Below, piece after piece: positions 57,059 to 58,070 of a stretch of 58,070 bases of DNA. The position numbers were made by a program, and so were the translations under genes. Source of the DNA: Hyphomicrobiales bacterium (GTDB taxonomy: Bacteria > Pseudomonadota > Alphaproteobacteria > Rhizobiales > Methyloligellaceae); the NCBI GenBank assembly GCA_021775595.1, contig JAJFHN010000099.1, positions 1 to 58,070 on the forward strand, read 5' to 3'. Numbering within the stretch: position 1 is the stretch's first letter; the number at the start of each line of letters is the position of its first letter. The notes beneath the pieces were generated by a model that saw only the letters and a list, made by a program, of their open reading frames with translations, ran no database searches and had not been told where the DNA came from.

Positions 57059-58070
57059 ATGGCCGGGCAGCCTACCGAACACAGTCTTGACGATCTGAAG
57101 CGCACGCCGCTGCACGATTTGCATGTTGAGCTCGGCGCCAAGATGGTGCCGTTTGCCGGCTATGACATGCCCGTCAATTATCCGATGGGTATCCTCAAGG
57201 AACACCTGCATACGCGAGCGGCCGCCGGGCTGTTCGATGTCTCCCACATGGGGCAGGCCTTTGTGCGTGGACCAGACCATGACACCAGCGCCAGCGCGCT
57301 AGAGGCCCTGATGCCGGCCACGCTGCACGAGCTCGAGCCCGGCGCGATGCGATACAATTTTTTGCTCAATCAAGAAGGCGGCGTGATCGATGACTTGATT
57401 GTCAGCCGACCCGCTTCGGGTGACGACGGGGTGTTCATGCTGGTCGTCAACGCCGACCGCAAGGAAGTCGATTACCAGCATATACAAGCAATGCTGCCGG
57501 CCGGAGTTGTACTCAGCCGGTCGGACGAGAAGGCCCTGCTTGCACTCCAGGGACCGGCGGCGGCGGCCATACTGGCCTGTCATGCGCCTGGAGCCGATGC
57601 GCTTGATTTCATGACCATGGCGCGTTTGGAGTTCGACGGCATCGACTGCCAAATCAGCCGGTCCGGCTATACCGGAGAGGACGGCTTCGAAATTTCCGTA
57701 GCCGCCAGTCAGGCGGTCGATCTGGCGCGCATTCTGCTGGCCGATGTCGAGGTCGAACCGATCGGTCTTGGCGCGCGCGACTCGCTGCGGCTGGAAGCCG
57801 GGCTCTGCCTCTATGGTCACGATTTGGATGAGACGACTTCGCCGATTGAAGCCGGACTGATCTGGGCAATCGGTAAACGCCGGCGCAGCGATGGCGGCTT
57901 TCAGGGCGCTGAGCGGATTCAACGTGAGATTGCGGAAGGCGCGAGCCGGCGGCGCGTTGGCATCGGTATCGAGGGCCGCGCGCCGGCGCGTGAGGGGAGC
58001 GATATCGTCAATACCGACGGCCAGAAGCTGGGCCTGGTGACCAGCGGCGGCTTCGCGCCATCGCTCGGCC
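57059..58070 (+). CDS. gcvT: Aminomethyltransferase (glycine cleavage T protein), 3' end outside window
   Basis: GcvT takes the aminomethyl group from H protein to tetrahydrofolate. 337 codons are visible and the frame is open to the edge. Family landmarks: LKRTPLHDLHVELGAKMVPF at the start, AGLFDVSHMG near residue 60, the GYTGEDGFE motif near residue 200 and LGARDSLRLEAGLCLYGHDL near residue 240. Start ATG 57059 has GGAG upstream. The gene is under the glycine riboswitch; gcvH and gcvP probably follow beyond the window. Confidence 0.96.
   Translation, partial: MAGQPTEHSLDDLKRTPLHDLHVELGAKMVPFAGYDMPVNYPMGILKEHLHTRAAAGLFDVSHMGQAFVRGPDHDTSASALEALMPATLHELEPGAMRYNFLLNQEGGVIDDLIVSRPASGDDGVFMLVVNADRKEVDYQHIQAMLPAGVVLSRSDEKALLALQGPAAAAILACHAPGADALDFMTMARLEFDGIDCQISRSGYTGEDGFEISVAASQAVDLARILLADVEVEPIGLGARDSLRLEAGLCLYGHDLDETTSPIEAGLIWAIGKRRRSDGGFQGAERIQREIAEGASRRRVGIGIEGRAPAREGSDIVNTDGQKLGLVTSGGFAPSLG

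Overview
The window is about 58 kb of GC-rich chromosomal DNA from an alphaproteobacterium. It is most like the Hyphomicrobiales (Rhizobiales) and relatives, judged from family content and gene order: aa3-type cox cluster with ctaB, a tiny CoxF-like gene, ctaG, coxC, DUF983 and SURF1; ispH-thrB-rnhA; waaA-lpxK-DUF2093 beside xseA and purD; DUF4170, DUF2093, DUF6101-like and IalB families. I see no rRNA, tRNA, insertion sequence, prophage or CRISPR array. Most of the window is densely packed housekeeping DNA. The stretch that looks accessory is about 53.2-56.7 kb.

Layout. 1-3.6 kb: 3' part of a degenerate EAL-domain gene, a HAD hydrolase, a convergent cheY-cheZ pair and a MaoC-like hydratase. 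3.6-15.5 kb: a same-strand run ribF, ileS, lspA, a lipoprotein, two M16 proteins (one catalytic, one lacking the metal site), pgi, mutL and a small membrane-anchored protein. 15.5-22.3 kb: RNA modification genes (rsmD, rluB-type, tadA), a patatin-like lipase, a fluoroacetate-dehalogenase-like hydrolase coupled to purD, then xseA and a DUF2093 gene. 22.3-27.9 kb: a lipid A/LPS block (lpxK, waaA, msbA-type ABC exporter) with DUF4170 and a cysQ-like phosphatase. 28.1-35.2 kb: DUF6101-like, ubiA, rsmE, gshA, DUF937, dodecin, a MATE exporter and an IalB-like protein. 35.6-45.3 kb: cytochrome c oxidase structural and assembly genes followed by thrC, a processing-type M16 peptidase and a GNAT acetyltransferase. 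45.4-53.2 kb: a large membrane PAS-GGDEF-EAL protein, YqgE, a DsbD-N-like protein, a peroxiredoxin, rnhA, thrB and ispH.

53.4-56.7 kb: a lipoprotein, an ECF-type sigma factor divergent from an OxyR-type regulator, then an AT-richer islet. The islet holds two small divergent genes, one a likely ribbon-helix-helix DNA-binding protein. Between them lies a near-consensus promoter overlapped by a perfect 10-bp inverted repeat. The islet is followed by a 60-bp near-copy of the 3' end of the lipoprotein gene. 56.7-58.07 kb: a strong promoter, a tandem glycine riboswitch and the start of gcvT, which runs off the window.

Functional links: lipid A assembly and export (lpxK, waaA, msbA), heme A synthesis and copper delivery serving cytochrome oxidase (ctaB, ctaG, surf1, coxABC), threonine synthesis split between thrC and thrB, chemotaxis signal termination (cheY, cheZ), and redox defence (gshA, peroxiredoxin, oxyR). 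The most unusual observations are the islet with its promoter/operator and duplicated gene tail, the fluoroacetate-dehalogenase-like gene with every known catalytic and halide-pocket residue, paired hairpins at the start of the DUF6101-like gene, and an intercistronic hairpin between cheY and cheZ. Nothing here proves a wholly new system; the islet is the best candidate for one.
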